The notes: generated from the letters alone by a model not told the origin. A stretch of 37,618 nt of DNA from Chromobacterium piscinae (GCF_021129175.1 NZ_JAJOHV010000090.1:1-37618), one strand, 5' to 3'. Shown: positions 9,128 to 16,961, counted from the stretch's first letter. Translations and numbers: made by a program.

Positions 9128-9976
9128 ATGGCTATTACCGTCAACACCAATGTATCCTCGCTGCAGGCGCAGCTGAATTTGAACAACTCGCAGATGTCGC
9201 TGACCAAGTCGCTGCAACGTCTGTCTTCCGGCCTGCGCGTCAACAGCGCCAAGGACGACGCCGCCGGCCTGGCGATTTCGCAGACGCTGACTTCGGCCAT
9301 CCGCGGCAACAACCAAGCGATCAGCAACGCCAACGACGGTATTTCCGTAGGTCAGACCGCTGAAGGCGCGCTGGGCCAGATCGCCAACAACCTGCAGCGT
9401 ATCCGCGAAATCGCGGTGCAGTCCTCGAACGCCTCGGTGAGCAACACCAACCGTTCGCAGCTGCAAAACGAAGTGGACCAACTGACCCAGGAAATCTCGC
9501 GTATCGTGCAGACCACCCAGTTCAACGGCACCCAGCTGTTGTCCGGTAGCGCGGTGCTGACTTTTCAAGTGGGTTCGTCCGGCGCCAGCAGCAACCAGGT
9601 TTCGATTTCGTCGCAGGATATGACTTCCGCGGGCGTGCTGTGCAGCTACAGCTCGGCGCTGACAGCCACCGGCACGATCAACATCACCACTCAGTCGGGC
9701 GCCTCGGCCATTCTGTCGTCGCTGGATTCGGACATCGCGGAAATTTCGACGGTGCGTTCCACCTGGGGTTCGGTGCAAAACCGGTTTGACGCGGTGGTGG
9801 CCAACCTGCAGAACTACGTGCAAAACCTGACTGCGGCCAATAGCCGGATCGTGGATGTGGACTTTGCTTCGGAAACGGCTAACCTGACTAAGAACCAGAT
9901 TCTGCAACAGGCTGGCGCGTCTATCCTGAAACAAGCGAATACCCTGCCCCAGTCGGCTCTGACGCTGCTGCAATAA
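9128..9976 (+). CDS. fliC: flagellin 2
   Basis: This is a second 282-residue flagellin, about 96% identical to the first by hand count. ATG 9128 follows AGGAGA at 9115; an upstream in-frame codon at 9080 would add 16 non-flagellin residues and is rejected. The same loop cysteine, C172, is present (TGC at 9641). Core DNA is almost identical to flagellin 1 (3 differences in the 240 bases equivalent to 8221-8460), while both ends diverge strongly at synonymous sites, a mosaic expected from gene conversion. Its own strong sigma28 promoter suggests that it is the major filament subunit. Which copy dominates cannot be settled from sequence. Confidence 0.97.
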   Translation: MAITVNTNVSSLQAQLNLNNSQMSLTKSLQRLSSGLRVNSAKDDAAGLAISQTLTSAIRGNNQAISNANDGISVGQTAEGALGQIANNLQRIREIAVQSSNASVSNTNRSQLQNEVDQLTQEISRIVQTTQFNGTQLLSGSAVLTFQVGSSGASSNQVSISSQDMTSAGVLCSYSSALTATGTINITTQSGASAILSSLDSDIAEISTVRSTWGSVQNRFDAVVANLQNYVQNLTAANSRIVDVDFASETANLTKNQILQQAGASILKQANTLPQSALTLLQ

Positions 9977-10005
9977 CAGTAGTACACTGATGGTAAAGCC
10001 AGTCG

Positions 10006-10031
10006 CAGCTCCGGTTGGGCAACCGGAGCTG
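10006..10031 (+). terminator. hairpin between flagellin 2 and flaG
   Basis: A perfect 11-bp stem (10006-10016 with 10021-10031) has a GGGC loop and no T-run after it. It ends 20 bases before the flaG start. It may attenuate read-through from the strong flagellin promoter into flaG-fliD, or protect the flagellin mRNA 3' end. Confidence 0.5.
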
Positions 10032-10051
10032 TGGCCATGAGGAGCGTAATC

Positions 10052-10477
10052 ATGCAAATCCCTTCCATATTATCGCCAGCCGCGCCGACTACGGCCGCTC
10101 CGGTACCCCGTCAGCAGTTGGTAGAGTTGAACCAGGCATCATCCAACGACCAGAGCCAGCCCGTTCTGGCCGATACGACGCAAGCTGTTGCCGCGGCTGG
10201 GCAGAGCCAGCAGCAGCAGTCCGCCGCTGATTCTCAGCAGAAGCAGCAGTCATTGAGCAAGCAGCTGCAGGATTCCGTCAGCCAGCTCAATAATACTGCG
10301 GCGCTTTACAGCAGTTCCTTGCAGTTTTCCGTCGACAAAGACACCGGGTCTACGGTGGTGAAAGTGGTCGACAAGGAGAACAACAAGGTCATTCGTCAGA
10401 TTCCGTCCGAAGAGGCGTTGCGCATCGCCAAGGCGATTGGCGACTTCAAGGGCCTATTGCTGAAGGACAAAGCCTGA
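10052..10477 (+). CDS. flaG: FlaG family protein
   Basis: This 141-residue protein has a low-complexity Gln/Ser/Ala-rich N-terminal half and a typical FlaG C-terminal domain (SVDKDTGSTVVKVVDKENN, then VIRQIPSEEALRIAKAI). FlaG proteins influence filament length and are usually found between fliC and fliD, as here. The start at ATG 10052 is chosen for GAGGAG at 10039-10044; the in-frame GTG at 10031 falls inside a hairpin. It is probably transcribed together with fliD 37 bases downstream. Confidence 0.9.
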   Translation: MQIPSILSPAAPTTAAPVPRQQLVELNQASSNDQSQPVLADTTQAVAAAGQSQQQQSAADSQQKQQSLSKQLQDSVSQLNNTAALYSSSLQFSVDKDTGSTVVKVVDKENNKVIRQIPSEEALRIAKAIGDFKGLLLKDKA

Positions 10478-10514
10478 TCTATTTGTCCCGATGCGGCGAT
10501 AACATGGGGATAAC

Positions 10515-11885
10515 ATGACAGCCATTACCAGTTCCGTGGGCGCATTGGATGTACAGGGCATCGTCAGCCAACTGATGATGATCGAGCGGCAGCCTCTGAA
10601 CGCGAGTCAGAAACGGGCCGACCAATACAACACCCAGCTCAGCACGGTAGGCAAGCTAAGCTCCTCCCTGTCTGCATTGCAGACGGCGTTGACCAGCTTG
10701 TCTTCCGGCCGTTTCCTGCAGGTATTCAAAGCGTCGGTCAGCGATGCCTCGATGGGCGCCGTGACCGCGACCACTGGCGGCAGCCCCGGCACCTACCAGA
10801 TCAAGGTCGATAGTCTGGCTACCAGCCGGCAACTGGTGTTCGACCAATCGGGCGGCGCCCCGATCAAAGATCCCAAAGCGGCTGTCAGCGGCGCGCCGGA
10901 CGCGATTTCGTTTCAGATCAACGGCAAGACGCAGACAGTCAAATTGCGCGACAATCCGGGCGATGTTGTTTCCCTGCAGACGATTAACGACAAGATCAAT
11001 GCGGCCGGCATCGGCGTCAACGCCACAGTCGTCCAGAACAATGGCGAGTACAAGCTGGTGCTGAATTCGGCGTCATCCGGCACCGACAACGAATTCAAGA
11101 TCGTCTCCGGCGCAGGCAGCAGCGACTCGAACTCCACGACGGGCTCCACGCTGGCGGGATTGTCGCAGAGCGCAGCCGCCGGAACGGAATCCCGCGCCGC
11201 GAACAATGCCAAGCTGACAGTCAACGGCGTAGCGATCTCGGCAGGCAGCAACAAGGTGTCCAGCGCAGTGGCCGGGGTCGATATCGATTTGTACAAGGCT
11301 GGTGAATTCACGGTATCGATGTCGCCGGACAGCGCCGGGGTGGGCAAGAACCTGCAGTCTTTCGTCGACGCTTACAATCAGGTGGTCGGCGACGTGAAGG
11401 CCGCCCGCGGCGGCGCGTTGAAAGGCAGCGCGTCGGTGCTGGATATACAAAGCCGGCTGCAGCAGGTATTGAGTACGCCGGTGGCGGGCGTGGATCCGGT
11501 CAAATCCTACGCTTTTTTGGCCCAGGTCGGCATTTCCTTGCAGAAGGATGGCACGCTGAAATTGGATCAAACGGCATTCAACGATGCGCTGCAGAAAGAC
11601 AAGCAAGCGGTGACCAATTTGTTCGGTAACAGCGCGAATACCGGTTTCGCCCAACGTTTCAACAATGAAATCAACAGCATGCTTGGACCGAGCGGCGTGA
11701 TTGAAACCAGCAAATCGACTATCAAGTCGAAGGTAAGCACGGAAACCCAGTTGCAAAGTTCATTGCAGGCGCGTCTGGATACCAAGCAATCCCAGCTGTT
11801 GCAGCAATACACGAATTTGAACAAGACTTTGACGCAAATGCAGTCTGGCTCCAACAGCCTGTTCAATATGATTTCCAGCAAATAA
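10515..11885 (+). CDS. fliD: flagellar filament cap protein FliD
   Basis: FliD (HAP2), 456 residues, forms the cap at the filament tip and helps flagellin subunits to fold into the growing filament. The N-terminal region has VGALDVQGIVSQLMMIERQPL followed by a coiled coil; the C-terminal part ends in a heptad-rich helix with NLNKTLTQMQSGSNSLF, both typical of the family. The length is usual. GGGGA at 10506 lies close before the ATG. It follows flaG by 37 bases and precedes fliS, the standard flaG-fliD-fliS order. Like other axial proteins it is exported without a cleaved signal. Confidence 0.96.
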   Translation: MTAITSSVGALDVQGIVSQLMMIERQPLNASQKRADQYNTQLSTVGKLSSSLSALQTALTSLSSGRFLQVFKASVSDASMGAVTATTGGSPGTYQIKVDSLATSRQLVFDQSGGAPIKDPKAAVSGAPDAISFQINGKTQTVKLRDNPGDVVSLQTINDKINAAGIGVNATVVQNNGEYKLVLNSASSGTDNEFKIVSGAGSSDSNSTTGSTLAGLSQSAAAGTESRAANNAKLTVNGVAISAGSNKVSSAVAGVDIDLYKAGEFTVSMSPDSAGVGKNLQSFVDAYNQVVGDVKAARGGALKGSASVLDIQSRLQQVLSTPVAGVDPVKSYAFLAQVGISLQKDGTLKLDQTAFNDALQKDKQAVTNLFGNSANTGFAQRFNNEINSMLGPSGVIETSKSTIKSKVSTETQLQSSLQARLDTKQSQLLQQYTNLNKTLTQMQSGSNSLFNMISSK

Positions 11886-11893
11886 GTTGAAAT

Positions 11894-11922
11894 GGGCGGA
11901 TGCGTTTTCGAACCGTCCGCCC
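11894..11922 (+). other. hairpin between fliD and fliS
   Basis: A 7-bp stem (11894-11900 with 11916-11922) has a 15-base loop in the 57-base fliD-fliS gap. No T-run follows. It is possibly an intra-operon attenuator or an mRNA processing point. Confidence 0.3.
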
Positions 11923-11942
11923 GCAATAGTTGAAGGTGACCC

Positions 11943-12377
11943 ATGCTGAATTCTCGGATGCTCAAGCAGTTCAATCAGGCGTACGCTAATGACGCTTTGA
12001 AAGCTGCCGTGTATGGGGCGAGTCCGGTCGGAATCGTTGTGATGCTGTACGAGGGCGCGATCAAGGCCCTGGCTTCAGCGGCTACGGCGATCGATGGCGG
12101 CCGTTTTGAGGAAAAGGCCCGGATGATCAGCAAGACGGTTGATATCCTGGAAGGCTTGCGTGTTGCGTTGGAGTTGGATCAGGCTTCCGATGCCGCATCC
12201 AATCTGAACGATCTGTACCTGTATATGAAACTCAGACTGGCTAAGGCCAGCCTGAAGAATGACAAAGAGATTCTTGCCGAGGTCAAAGGCTTGCTGGAAA
12301 CTATTCTTCCCGCTTGGCAGCAAGTAGACCGGGGCAGCGCGGCGCAACAGCAGGCGGCAGGCCAGAACGAAGGATGA
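11943..12377 (+). CDS. fliS: flagellar export chaperone FliS
   Basis: This 144-residue four-helix protein binds the C-terminal helix of flagellin in the cytosol and prevents premature polymerisation. Family features include an N-terminal YANDALKAAVYGASPVGIVVMLYEGAIKAL segment (written here only as the motifs AYANDALKAA and VVMLYEGAIKAL) and the later LNDLYLYMKLRLAKASL helix. The C-terminal 20 residues are Gln/Ala-rich and extend beyond the usual core. GAAGG at 11930-11934 precedes the ATG. Its stop overlaps or nearly touches the fliT start, indicating translational coupling. Confidence 0.95.
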   Translation: MLNSRMLKQFNQAYANDALKAAVYGASPVGIVVMLYEGAIKALASAATAIDGGRFEEKARMISKTVDILEGLRVALELDQASDAASNLNDLYLYMKLRLAKASLKNDKEILAEVKGLLETILPAWQQVDRGSAAQQQAAGQNEG

Positions 12378-12382
12378 CGGCG

Positions 12383-12718
12383 ATGGCGGGACCCAAGGCA
12401 AAGCGCAGCCTTCCGGCCTTGATCGATGAGCTGGAGCCATTGAGCAGACAGATGCTGGAGGCGGCCTCCAAGCGCGATCATCTGAAGTTCACGGAGCTGC
12501 ACGGCCGGAGCGAGGCTGGCGTGCAGCAATTGCTGAAACAGCTGGAGTCAGCGGAAGAGCGCGAAGGTTTGAGCGAAGAGCAGCGCGAGACCTTGCGCAG
12601 AGTGCTGATCGTGCGTGAAGAAACCCAGCGGCAGCTGGCCACCTGGGCCGGGCAGATCAAGGGCGAGCTGCGAACGCTGAGCCAGGGCTCCAAGCTTCGA
12701 CGCCAATACAAGGGATGA
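12383..12718 (+). CDS. fliT: flagellar protein FliT-like
   Basis: This small, charged, helical protein (about 111 residues) follows fliS directly. FliT proteins are export chaperones for FliD, and in enterics also regulate FlhDC. Sequence similarity to canonical FliT is weak by eye; the assignment rests on size, helical heptad content (ALIDELEPLSRQMLEAASKRD and VREETQRQLATWAGQI) and the fliD-fliS-X position. ATG 12383 is preferred because AAGGA at 12370-12374 has ideal spacing. ATG 12374 would give an ATGA overlap with fliS but has no spaced ribosome site. Confidence 0.75.
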   Translation: MAGPKAKRSLPALIDELEPLSRQMLEAASKRDHLKFTELHGRSEAGVQQLLKQLESAEEREGLSEEQRETLRRVLIVREETQRQLATWAGQIKGELRTLSQGSKLRRQYKG

Positions 12719-12815
12719 GCGCTGGTTGCATTCAAGCGCCTGGTTTTGGCTTGGGTTGCGCCGTATTTCGCCATACACTTAAGTCAGTGTGGATTTCATC
12801 CTGGGGGCAATTTCC

Positions 12816-13169
12816 ATGTCCGGCGCCTTCTTCCCTTACCTGATGGTCTTGTTATGGCTGGTGCTGGCGGCAGCGGTCGTTTATCTGTACAGCCGGCTGC
12901 AGAGACTGGAAAGCAAGCGCGATAGCGTGACCTCGCTATATCTGGATCAGTTGCAGCACCAGATAAGCGCTTTGCAGCGCGATGTTTCCCGCCTGCAATC
13001 GAGAGCGGAGAACCGCAACCAGGGTGATCCCGGACTGAGTCCGTATAATCAGGCGATAGAAATGATCCGCCAGGGGCTGACCGCTTCCGAAGTGGCGTCG
13101 CGTTGCGGCATCTCCCGCAGCGAGGCAGAGTTGATCGTATCCCTTTATCGTAACAGCCCGACTTCATGA
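12816..13169 (+). CDS. DUF2802 membrane-anchored protein of the flagellar operon
   Basis: This 117-residue protein has one N-terminal membrane segment (about 4-26), a coiled coil (about 28-65) and a C-terminal helix-turn-helix-like segment (AIEMIRQGLTASEVASRCGIS), the DUF2802 arrangement. Members commonly lie among motility and chemotaxis genes, but I know of no assigned biochemical role. ATG 12816 is preferred because a GGGGG run lies 8 bases upstream; a GTG at 12789 would add nine residues. The stop overlaps the fliK start as ATGA (13166-13169), so the two are translationally coupled. The HTH-like end could bind DNA or a partner protein. Confidence 0.75.
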   Translation: MSGAFFPYLMVLLWLVLAAAVVYLYSRLQRLESKRDSVTSLYLDQLQHQISALQRDVSRLQSRAENRNQGDPGLSPYNQAIEMIRQGLTASEVASRCGISRSEAELIVSLYRNSPTS

Positions 13170-14230
13170 TTCCATCGCTGCCCACCAATCTTCCTGTCAG
13201 CGCGCAGGGCTCATCGCCAACCGCGAATCAGCTGAGGACTTCGATAGACGGCTCGCGGCTGCTGGAGGCTCTCAGCCAGCCGTCCAAGCTGCCATCGCTG
13301 ATGGTGGGAGAGCTGCTGACGGCTAAGGTGGCCGATCAACTGGGCAATAACCAGCTGGCGGTGCTGATCAAGAATGCGTTGTTCACGCTCAGCCTCCCGC
13401 AAGGGGCCAATCCTTCCGGCGATACCCTCAATCTGAAAGTGGTGTCGCTGCAGCCGTCGCTGACCTTCGCCTTGTTGGACAGCGGCAAGGATGGCGCCGC
13501 AGCCGCGCCGCAGGACGGTTCGGTCGCGGTCAAGCTCAGCCAGGCGTCGCGTTATCTGACCGCGCTGCTGACATCCTCGGCACCCTCCGCGGCGGACGAG
13601 TCCGGAACTTCCGCCCGCGCCGCCGGCAAGCCTTTGCAGCTGGATGTGGCCCAGCAGCCGCCGGCCCAGGTGGCCAAGCAGCTGCAGCAGGACGTCAAGC
13701 AGAGCGGCCTGTTCTACGAATCCCATTTGAAGGACTTCAGCAATGGTCAGCATTCGCTGGACCAGTTGAAGCTAGAGCCACAGGCCAAGCTCAGCGTGCC
13801 ATTGCATATCCTGGACGATGACCAGAAAAGCAGCCAACTCAAGCCGCAGATGCAAGAGTTGAGCGGCCTGGTGCAACGTCAGCTGGATGGTCTGGAGAAC
13901 CGGGCGATGCAGTTTCAGGGCCTGGCTTGGCCGGGGCAGCCGATGCAACTGCAGATCGAGCAGGAAAAGACGGAAAACGAGAGGCAAGGCAGCGGGGAGG
14001 AGGAGATTCCGGTGTGGAACACCAGCCTGTCGCTGGAATTGCCATCTTTGGGCGGCATGGGAGTCCGGTTGAGGATGGTGGGACAGTCGGTGCAAGTGAT
14101 GTTCAGCGCCGATGAAGGGGAAACCGGACAGATGATACAGCGCAACGCGGCGCGTTTGCAGAGCGGCATGGCCGCCGCGGGTCTGAATCTCGCCAGCCTG
14201 GTAGTGAAGCAGCATGAATCAGCAGAATGA
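13166..14230 (+). CDS. fliK: flagellar hook-length control protein FliK family
   Basis: This 354-residue protein has a variable Gln/Ser/Ala-rich N-terminal two-thirds and a compact C-terminal domain (about 265-350) with WNTSLSLELPSLGGMGVRLRM, then VQVMFSADEG and LQSGMAAAGLNLASLVV, typical of the FliK C-terminal domain. FliK measures hook length and switches the export gate from hook to filament substrates through FlhB. It starts in an ATGA overlap with the DUF2802 gene and overlaps the following FlhB-C-like gene by 17 bases. Its position outside a hook operon suggests either the main FliK or a second FliK-like protein; this cannot be decided here. Confidence 0.82.
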   Translation: MIPSLPTNLPVSAQGSSPTANQLRTSIDGSRLLEALSQPSKLPSLMVGELLTAKVADQLGNNQLAVLIKNALFTLSLPQGANPSGDTLNLKVVSLQPSLTFALLDSGKDGAAAAPQDGSVAVKLSQASRYLTALLTSSAPSAADESGTSARAAGKPLQLDVAQQPPAQVAKQLQQDVKQSGLFYESHLKDFSNGQHSLDQLKLEPQAKLSVPLHILDDDQKSSQLKPQMQELSGLVQRQLDGLENRAMQFQGLAWPGQPMQLQIEQEKTENERQGSGEEEIPVWNTSLSLELPSLGGMGVRLRMVGQSVQVMFSADEGETGQMIQRNAARLQSGMAAAGLNLASLVVKQHESAE

Positions 14231-14552
14231 CGACAAGCGCCGCTCCGCGGTAGCCCTGTCCTATCGGGAGGGCCAGCACTCGCCGCGGGTGGTGGCCAAG
14301 GGCTACGGCCAGATGGCCCAGCGCATCATCGATTGCGCGCAGGACGCCGGCGTGTTCGTCCACGATTCGCCTGAACTTGTGTCGCTGTTGATGCAAGTCG
14401 ATCTGGACAAGCATATTCCTCCCGAGCTGTACCGCGCCGTCGCTGAAATCCTGGCTTTCATCTATTACTTGGAACGCCAGGCTGGCGGCAAGGACACGGC
14501 GTTCGAAGACTGGTCGGCGGCCGGACGGCGCGAACCCGCCGGCAATCCCTGA
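14214..14552 (+). CDS. free-standing FlhB C-terminal-domain-like protein (FhlB)
   Basis: This 112-residue protein matches the cytoplasmic C-terminal domain of FlhB/YscU switch proteins downstream of the NPTH autocleavage site: AVALSYREG, PRVVAKGYGQMAQRI, and HDSPELVSLLMQVDLDKHIPPELY. No membrane domain and no NPTH motif are present, so it resembles the product of FlhB self-cleavage. Stand-alone versions occur in many bacteria and may modulate export specificity with FliK, whose gene overlaps it by 17 bases here. The translationally coupled FliK/FhlB pair supports a joint role. Confidence 0.85.
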   Translation: MNQQNDDKRRSAVALSYREGQHSPRVVAKGYGQMAQRIIDCAQDAGVFVHDSPELVSLLMQVDLDKHIPPELYRAVAEILAFIYYLERQAGGKDTAFEDWSAAGRREPAGNP

Positions 14553-14621
14553 GCGCCTCTGGCGCCGTCATCGACAATCCCCTATCCTCGTCCGATCGCT
14601 GTTTTTCTATCGGAGAGCGGA

Positions 14622-15488
14622 ATGCGCATTGGTTATATCGGTCTGGGCATCATGGGGCGTCCCTGCGTCCTCAATCTGTTGAAGGCGGGTTTTGACGTCA
14701 GCGTGTGGGCGCGCAAGCGGCAGAGCGCGGACGACGTGTTGGCGGCCGGCGCAGCCTGGGCGGCCAGTCCGGCCGAATTGGCTGGCCAGGTTGACGTGCT
14801 GGTGACCAATGTCTCTGACACCGCCGATGTCGAGGCGGTGCTGTTGGGAGAGCGGGGCGCGGCGCATGGCGCCAGGCCCGGCCTGGTATGCGTCGACATG
14901 AGCACCATCGCGCCCAATGGCGCGCGCCGCATCGCCGCCGCGCTTGAGAAAAAGGGTATCGATTTCTTGGATTGCCCGGTGTCCGGCGGCGAGGTCGGCG
15001 CGGTCAACGGCACGCTGACCATCATGGTTGGGGGCAGGGCCCAGGCGCTTGAAAAAGCGCGTCCGGCGCTGCAGGCGATGGGCCAGACCATCACCCACAT
15101 CGGCGCCAGCGGCGCGGGCCAAGTGGCCAAGGCCTGCAATCAAATCGCGGTGGCGGTCGGCGTGGCCGCGGTCGCCGAGATCGTCAAGCTGGCGAAGGCT
15201 TGCGACGTGGATCCCGGCCCGGTGCGGGCCGCGTTGATGGGCGGTTTCGCCCAGAGCAGGGTGCTGGATGTCCATGGCCAGCGGATGATAGACGACAACT
15301 ATGCGCCGGGCTTCAAGGCCAAGCTGCACGCCAAGGACATGCATATCGTGATCGATACCGCCCGCGAGCAGGGCATCAGCCTGCCGGCGGCGGAGCGCAC
15401 GATGCAGCTGATAGACCAGTTGGTGGCGCAGGGCGACGGCGAGCTGGACTCCTCGGCCATCGCCAGATTGATCTGGCAGCAGAACTGA
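14622..15488 (+). CDS. beta-hydroxyacid dehydrogenase, tartronate semialdehyde reductase-like
   Basis: This 288-residue NAD(P)-dependent oxidoreductase belongs to the 3-hydroxyisobutyrate dehydrogenase family. It has the N-terminal Rossmann motif GYIGLGIMGRP (residues 4-14), the substrate-binding DCPVSGGEVGA (about 117-127), and the catalytic lysine K170 in GQVAKACNQ. It is closest in feel to 2-hydroxy-3-oxopropionate reductase (GlxR/GarR), which reduces tartronate semialdehyde to glycerate. No glyoxylate carboligase or hydroxypyruvate isomerase gene adjoins it, so the exact substrate is open. It is transcribed alone and shares a terminator with the convergent HU gene. Confidence 0.85.
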   Translation: MRIGYIGLGIMGRPCVLNLLKAGFDVSVWARKRQSADDVLAAGAAWAASPAELAGQVDVLVTNVSDTADVEAVLLGERGAAHGARPGLVCVDMSTIAPNGARRIAAALEKKGIDFLDCPVSGGEVGAVNGTLTIMVGGRAQALEKARPALQAMGQTITHIGASGAGQVAKACNQIAVAVGVAAVAEIVKLAKACDVDPGPVRAALMGGFAQSRVLDVHGQRMIDDNYAPGFKAKLHAKDMHIVIDTAREQGISLPAAERTMQLIDQLVAQGDGELDSSAIARLIWQQN

Positions 15489-15506
15489 CTTTCACGCTTG
15501 CATGCA

Positions 15507-15534
15507 AAAAGGGCCGCGATATCGCGGCCCTTTT
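15507..15534. terminator. bidirectional terminator
   Basis: A perfect 28-base palindrome (arms of 14, A-run on one side, T-run on the other) lies between the converging dehydrogenase and HU genes. It would terminate both. Confidence 0.92.
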
Positions 15535-15555
15535 CATATCCGGGTCATGCTCGCA

Positions 15556-15825
15556 TCAGGCGATGCGGTCTTTCAGCTGTTTGCTGGCGACGAAGGAAAC
15601 CTTGCGCTTGGCGGCGATCTGGATGGTTTCGCCGGTCTTCGGGTTGCGGCCGGTGCGGGCGGAGGTTTCCTTTACCTTGAACTTGCCGGCCACGATGCTG
15701 ATCTCGCCGTTGCTGGCCAGGGTGTCCAGCAGCACTTCGTCGAAAGCGCCCAGAACGCGCAGCACATCGGCTTTGGTCAGGCCGGACTTGTCGGAGAGAA
15801 GGGCAATCAGTTCGGCTTTGGTCAT
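15556..15825 (-). CDS. HU-family DNA-binding protein
   Basis: This 89-residue nucleoid protein of the HU/IHF fold begins MTKAELIALLSDKSGLTKAD and has the arm motif GRNPKTGETIQI followed by KVSFVASKQLKDRI. HU homodimers bend and constrain DNA with low sequence preference. The size is typical. The divergent KETSARTGRNPKTGE arm distinguishes it from a standard HupB, and the same organism probably has other HU genes outside the window. No strong Shine-Dalgarno sequence is visible before the ATG at 15825. Confidence 0.93.
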   Translation of the reverse strand: MTKAELIALLSDKSGLTKADVLRVLGAFDEVLLDTLASNGEISIVAGKFKVKETSARTGRNPKTGETIQIAAKRKVSFVASKQLKDRIA

Positions 15826-16057
15826 GGCGATGAATCTTTCAAGAGGAGTAAAACCTCATTTTCTGCGATTTTACGCTGCGAAGAAAGGTAAAAAAGCAGG
15901 GCCGGCTTGTAAATGCCCATCCCATATCCTTGACCGTGGCATGGCCGCCGCAAGAAACAGAACGTTTCTATCTGATTTTCCATGGATTATCATGCTCGAG
16001 ATAGTTTGGCTAAGTTTTGAATGCCGCGTTTGCGGCATGGAATCTCAAGGAGCGTGA

Positions 16058-16327
16058 ATGTTGGCAGCAGCGAGAGTCGCCGTGTTGGCGACAGTATTGG
16101 CCTTATCCTGGCAGCCAGCCATGGCCAAGCGAGTGGCGGGGGCTAGCAATCTGGTGACCGAAGACAGCTACGTCAATCATGATGGCGTGCGGGTGCATAA
16201 ACCCATCCACGCCAAAAGCAAGCCGGCCAACGCCACCGCCCGCTGCCGAGATGGCAGCTACAGCTTCAGCACCCATCATCGAGGCACCTGTTCCGGCCAT
16301 CGAGGCGTGGCGGCATGGTATCGCTGA
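16058..16327 (+). CDS. small exported DUF3761-like protein
   Basis: This 89-residue precursor has a signal peptide (about 1-23, ending AMA) and a C-terminal RCRDGSYSFSTHHRGTCSGH motif with two cysteines, characteristic of DUF3761. The function is unknown. AAGGAG at 16048 gives a clear start. It lies divergent from HU and 117 bases before another small exported protein, with no evident operon partner beyond that. Confidence 0.78.
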   Translation: MLAAARVAVLATVLALSWQPAMAKRVAGASNLVTEDSYVNHDGVRVHKPIHAKSKPANATARCRDGSYSFSTHHRGTCSGHRGVAAWYR

Positions 16328-16444
16328 CGGCGGAGTGCGGTATTGAAATGTCGGTTGCGCAAGTCTTTGTCTGGTAAGGAATTTCATGGGATATCCCATG
16401 TCAAAGCAGTTCACCGATCCGGGCACGGGATGGAGGAGCGAGCG

Positions 16445-16894
16445 ATGAGATCGATCAGTTGCTTATTGTGCGTGGCGCTCGCGCTGGCGGGCCCGGCTGC
16501 GTGGTCTGCGCCTGGCGGGCATGGCGGTGGCCACGGACAGGGCGAGGGCAATGGCGCGGCCCACGCGGGAATGGGGGCGGCGGATGCGGCCTCAGGCAAG
16601 CGCGTCTCAGACAAGCTGGCCAGTGATTCCCGGCTGTCCGCCAGCTTGGCCGCGAAGTTGCCGCCGGGCGCCGATGTGCAGCAAGCCGCCGCCGGCTTCC
16701 GCAATCTGGGCAGCTTCGTGGCTGCGGTCCACGTCAGCAGCAATCTCGGCATTCCCTTCGGCGAACTCAAAGACAAGATGATGTCCGGTGATTCATTGGG
16801 CCAGGCCATTCATGCGTTGAGGCCGGGAGTGGATGCCGACGCAGCCGCTCGTCAGGCGCGAAGCCAGGCGCGGGCGCAACTAGCGGCGCGCTGA
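16445..16894 (+). CDS. exported conserved hypothetical protein
   Basis: This 149-residue precursor has a signal peptide (about 1-22, ending WSA), a Gly/His-rich spacer (GGHGGGHGQGEG), and a conserved-looking core containing LAAKLPPGADVQQAAAGFRN and FVAAVHVSSNLGIPFGELK. I have the impression of a family spread through beta- and other proteobacteria but cannot name it. GGAGGAGC at 16431 supports ATG 16445 over the longer in-frame start at 16343. The His/Gly stretch could bind metal, but that is speculation. Confidence 0.7.
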   Translation: MRSISCLLCVALALAGPAAWSAPGGHGGGHGQGEGNGAAHAGMGAADAASGKRVSDKLASDSRLSASLAAKLPPGADVQQAAAGFRNLGSFVAAVHVSSNLGIPFGELKDKMMSGDSLGQAIHALRPGVDADAAARQARSQARAQLAAR

Positions 16895-16961
16895 CCGAGC
16901 GGTCAATTCGCTAGGCGGGGCTAGAGCCCCGCCGCCGTTTTATCGCCTGCCGGAACTGCGC

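Noticed and set aside
12740-12765. sigma54 promoter before the DUF2802 gene
   Set aside because: GG and GC dinucleotides are present but no pair has both the 10-base spacing and a TTGC at the -12 element.
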